Source of the DNA: Deltaproteobacteria bacterium
Lineage (GTDB): Bacteria > Myxococcota_A > Polyangia > Polyangiales > JADJMO01
Direction: 5' to 3'
DNA: 47,524 nucleotides
NCBI GenBank assembly: GCA_025363655.1
Contig: JANYDK010000113.1
Coordinates: 1-47,524, forward strand
Shown here: positions 45,031 to 47,524 of the stretch, one piece after another
Layout of the letters: each line of letters starts with the position of its first letter
Position numbering within the stretch: position 1 is the first letter of the stretch
Position numbers and translations under genes: made by a program
The notes under the pieces: generated by a model
What the model was told of the DNA's origin: nothing
Databases searched by the model: none
The model's input: only the letters and a program-made list of their open reading frames with translations

Positions 45031-47524
45031 TCACTGCCACGTCGGCGGGGTGCACGTCAGCGTCGTTCGTTCGCCGTGGGCGACGATCTTTCCGACCATC
45101 GGCACGAGCCGAAGCATCTGCGCGGTGCCCGTCGCGGCATCGTAGGAGAGCGTGAGCGGCTCGGTAGCCATCGTGAACCGCTCGATGCACGCGCCCTTGC
45201 TCGAGGCTCGCGTCCGCAGCACCGGATCGAACGTCGGCGGCGACTCGACCGGCATGCCGTCAATCACCAGGCGCGCGCGCGACGGCACCTGCAGCTCGGC
45301 GATGTCCCACGACGACGAACCGACGTCGCACGCAGCCGTCGGTCTCGCCAAATCGGCACTGGAAACGCCTATTTTTTGGAACGCGCCGCTCGCGCGTCCG
45401 TCGGCTTCGAGGGGGAGGACGAAGGTGCTCCCTCCGAGCCAACTCGCTTGTTGGGTGCGCAAGAGGAGACCAAAGAGCCCGAGCGCCGCGTTGGTGGTCG
45501 CCGCCGGATCACCCGCCGTTCGATCGAGGAACGTGACCGTCGTCCCCGACGCCGACACCACCGCGAAGAAGGGACGCTCTTCGGGATGCATCGCTCCCGC
45601 GCCAGACTTCTCGCGCGGCGTCGCACGTCCGGTGACGAGCAACGTGCCGCCGAGCTCACGCGCGTTGATGACCACGGAGATGTCGCCGACGGCGGAGAGA
45701 TCGACCTTCTCGAGCGGCAATCCAGGCCGCGCGCGATAGATGGTGTCGTTGCAGCGACCGAGATCGCAGAGCACGAGGAGCACGCGGCCAGCCGCGAGGG
45801 GAAAGGAGCGAAGGGGCTGAGAAAGCACGCGCGCCGCCGCCGGGCGATCGGCGAAGGGGAGCGGAATCGGCACCGTGTGATGGACCGTGCCGGGGACGTC
45901 GAGATCGGTCGTGTACTGAAACGAGAGACGACCGAACTCGGCCCAGGACGGCGACGGGCTGCCGGCGATCACCCATCCACGCGTCGCCCCACGCACGCGA
46001 CCGATCACCGGCTGCTCTCCGGGCGCCCACGAAGGAATCGGTGCCCCGAGATAGGCATCGACGAGCGCCTTCGCCGGAAGCACCACGGGCGGCGCTTTCG
46101 ACGGGTTCGTGGTGCACGTGAGCTCGAGCGTGGTGCGCTTCTCGGGCAGCGGCGGCGGCGGTGGCAGTTGCGGCGCTGCGGAGGTGTCGACGAGCTCGTC
46201 GATGGAGGCGACGTCGTGTTGCCAGCCGAAGCGCGACCATCCGAAGACCGAGCAGCCGAGCGCCGCGCATTCGAACTTCGTCGCGTTGATGGGCGCGGAG
46301 GGGGCGACGAGGGGTGATGCCGCCGGCTCGGGCCAATCGACGGAGCGGAAACTGCCGCCGGCGTCGGTGGAGACGAGCGCCTCGTCGATGCGCGATCGAC
46401 CGTCTTTTTTCGAAGCGGAAAAGCGAATGACGAGCGCTTTGGCGCCGGTGATGCCGTACGCGGTGTGCGCACCGAGTGGCAACGCCTGGCTGCGCTCGAA
46501 GCGGAGACCTCCGCTGGCATCGATCGTCACGCGCAAGGCCTCGAGCGACGACTCGACGCGCCGCCACACCACCAACTTGCCGGGCTCGACCTCGTCGAGA
46601 TCGAGGAGCTCGCGCTTTTGCGCGACGCCTTGCGCGTCGACCGCGAGGAGCTTGGGAAACTGCGCGGCCTTCGGGCCGAGGCCGTAGAGCATGAGGCCGC
46701 TGCCGCCGGAATCCTTGGCGACGATGACGCCACCATCGAGACGCGGCGCCACCAACAGCCGTGAAGAGACGGCGAGGGTGATGTCGTGAAAGGCGCCCTC
46801 GCCATCGCGCACGCAGGCCTTCGCGGCGTACTGGAAGTCGATGTTGCAGTTGTCGCCGCCGCAACCGCAGGAGACGGCGACGGCACCGTCACTCGAGAGT
46901 CGCGCGGAGCTGGGGAAGGGAAATGAGCGTTCGACCGCAAAATGAGGGCCGGAGGGGCCGATCGAGACCGTGCCGACGACCTGCTGGAGGCCGAGGTTCG
47001 CGTCGTGATGTCGACACGTGGCTACGGCGACGGCGCCGGTCGCGTTCTTCGGCGCAGGGCGCAGACGACAGTCGCTCAACTCTTGCTCGCGGACGACGCG
47101 GAGGATGCGCGGAGGATCGAGCGTGGCGATGGCGAAGCGGCCTTGATCGGCGAAGAGAATTTTTCCGTCGTCGAGCGGCACGCCACCGAGCCCTTCGGTC
47201 TCGAAGTGCATCGTGAGCACGTCGGGGGTCTCACGCACCTTCTCCGCTTTGAGCGGCGCGCCGAGCATGCCGGTGGGTGAGAGCGGCGCGAGGGTCGTCG
47301 GTGACGCGAGGGCGAGCCCGTTGTGCAGTCGCGAGAGCGCGTTGGGCCCCGCGATGCCGGGAAATACCGAGGAAATGTCGCCGGCATCGAGCGCGCTCCA
47401 AGTGGCACCCCCATCGTCGGTACGCACCGGACCGAGCAAGTCGACGAGCGCGTAGCCGACCTTCGGCGAGAGGAACTCGGGCCCCGCCGTGAGCGTGCCG
47501 CCCTCGACGCCGAGGACGCCGAAG
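45031..47524 (-). CDS. Long Asp-box protein, 5' end beyond the window
   Basis: A leftward gene that is still open at the right edge, so the N-terminus and any signal peptide are missing; at least 830 residues are visible. Near the start of the visible part an Asp-box turn (TDDGGATW) appears, and another near STDAGGSF, so a BNR/sialidase- or sortilin-type beta-propeller is likely. Other notable parts are SCGCGGDNC, several paired Cys (TCTTNPS, LCDLGRCND) and a Pro-rich PPPPPLPEKR. Catalytic residues cannot be named. It converges on the kinase gene with a 34-base gap. Confidence 0.65.
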   Translation of the reverse strand, partial: FGVLGVEGGTLTAGPEFLSPKVGYALVDLLGPVRTDDGGATWSALDAGDISSVFPGIAGPNALSRLHNGLALASPTTLAPLSPTGMLGAPLKAEKVRETPDVLTMHFETEGLGGVPLDDGKILFADQGRFAIATLDPPRILRVVREQELSDCRLRPAPKNATGAVAVATCRHHDANLGLQQVVGTVSIGPSGPHFAVERSFPFPSSARLSSDGAVAVSCGCGGDNCNIDFQYAAKACVRDGEGAFHDITLAVSSRLLVAPRLDGGVIVAKDSGGSGLMLYGLGPKAAQFPKLLAVDAQGVAQKRELLDLDEVEPGKLVVWRRVESSLEALRVTIDASGGLRFERSQALPLGAHTAYGITGAKALVIRFSASKKDGRSRIDEALVSTDAGGSFRSVDWPEPAASPLVAPSAPINATKFECAALGCSVFGWSRFGWQHDVASIDELVDTSAAPQLPPPPPLPEKRTTLELTCTTNPSKAPPVVLPAKALVDAYLGAPIPSWAPGEQPVIGRVRGATRGWVIAGSPSPSWAEFGRLSFQYTTDLDVPGTVHHTVPIPLPFADRPAAARVLSQPLRSFPLAAGRVLLVLCDLGRCNDTIYRARPGLPLEKVDLSAVGDISVVINARELGGTLLVTGRATPREKSGAGAMHPEERPFFAVVSASGTTVTFLDRTAGDPAATTNAALGLFGLLLRTQQASWLGGSTFVLPLEADGRASGAFQKIGVSSADLARPTAACDVGSSSWDIAELQVPSRARLVIDGMPVESPPTFDPVLRTRASSKGACIERFTMATEPLTLSYDAATGTAQMLRLVPMVGKIVAHGERTTLTCTPPTWQ

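Overview
The window is a high-GC, densely coded bacterial chromosome segment, most like a myxobacterium of the Polyangiales type (inferred). The grounds are four eukaryote-like Ser/Thr protein kinases, two of them fused to unusual C-terminal enzyme-like domains, many lipoproteins with Asp/Ser/Thr-rich spacers, c-type cytochrome lipoproteins, an ECF sigma operon, and TCA-cycle genes scattered among them. I saw no rRNA, tRNA, CRISPR array, transposase or integrase.

Layout. Bases 1-4000 are accessory: a lipoprotein, a frameshifted gene, a Cys-rich multi-zinc-site protein and small hypothetical genes, with the only sizeable stretch lacking a clear gene (2957-3397). Bases 4007-9768 hold a lipoprotein intradiol dioxygenase, a small protein plus membrane kinase, a convergent pair (PQQ-type sugar dehydrogenase lipoprotein and Uma2 nuclease-like protein), and icd. 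Bases 9787-12923 form a defence-like module: an AAA/ABC ATPase and an HNH nuclease overlapping by ATGA (a Septu/PtuAB-like pair) and a Lys-tailed unknown gene, bracketed by two direct copies of a palindromic repeat. Next comes a stand-alone GyrB ATPase-transducer protein without the TOPRIM part. Bases 14139-22455 carry lipoproteins, a divergent TetR/SDR pair, a five-haem lipoprotein cytochrome, an alpha/beta hydrolase and a class II aldolase. Bases 22540-25269 encode a kinase-PEGA-FGE-like fusion. Bases 25289-32450 are leftward: a predicted secreted glycosidase/deacetylase-fold protein, a DUF1963 protein, two Cx4CH cytochrome-like lipoproteins, and an ECF sigma factor with a membrane partner. 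Bases 32548-44996 carry mdh, a coiled-coil protein, a kinase-transmembrane-parvulin fusion, sucC-sucD, a lipoprotein, ndk, pcnB and a fourth kinase. A long Asp-box protein runs off the right end.

How they fit. icd, mdh and sucCD give three TCA steps, and ndk can equilibrate the nucleoside triphosphate made by succinyl-CoA synthetase. Kinases lie beside icd, mdh and sucC, so phosphorylation control is a fair hypothesis but is not shown by sequence. The best candidates for novelty are the repeat-bracketed ATPase/HNH module with its neighbouring GyrB-like ATPase, the kinase-parvulin fusion, and the palindromic repeat family, which also occurs inside a hydrolase gene. All family assignments are from reading motifs, without database searches.
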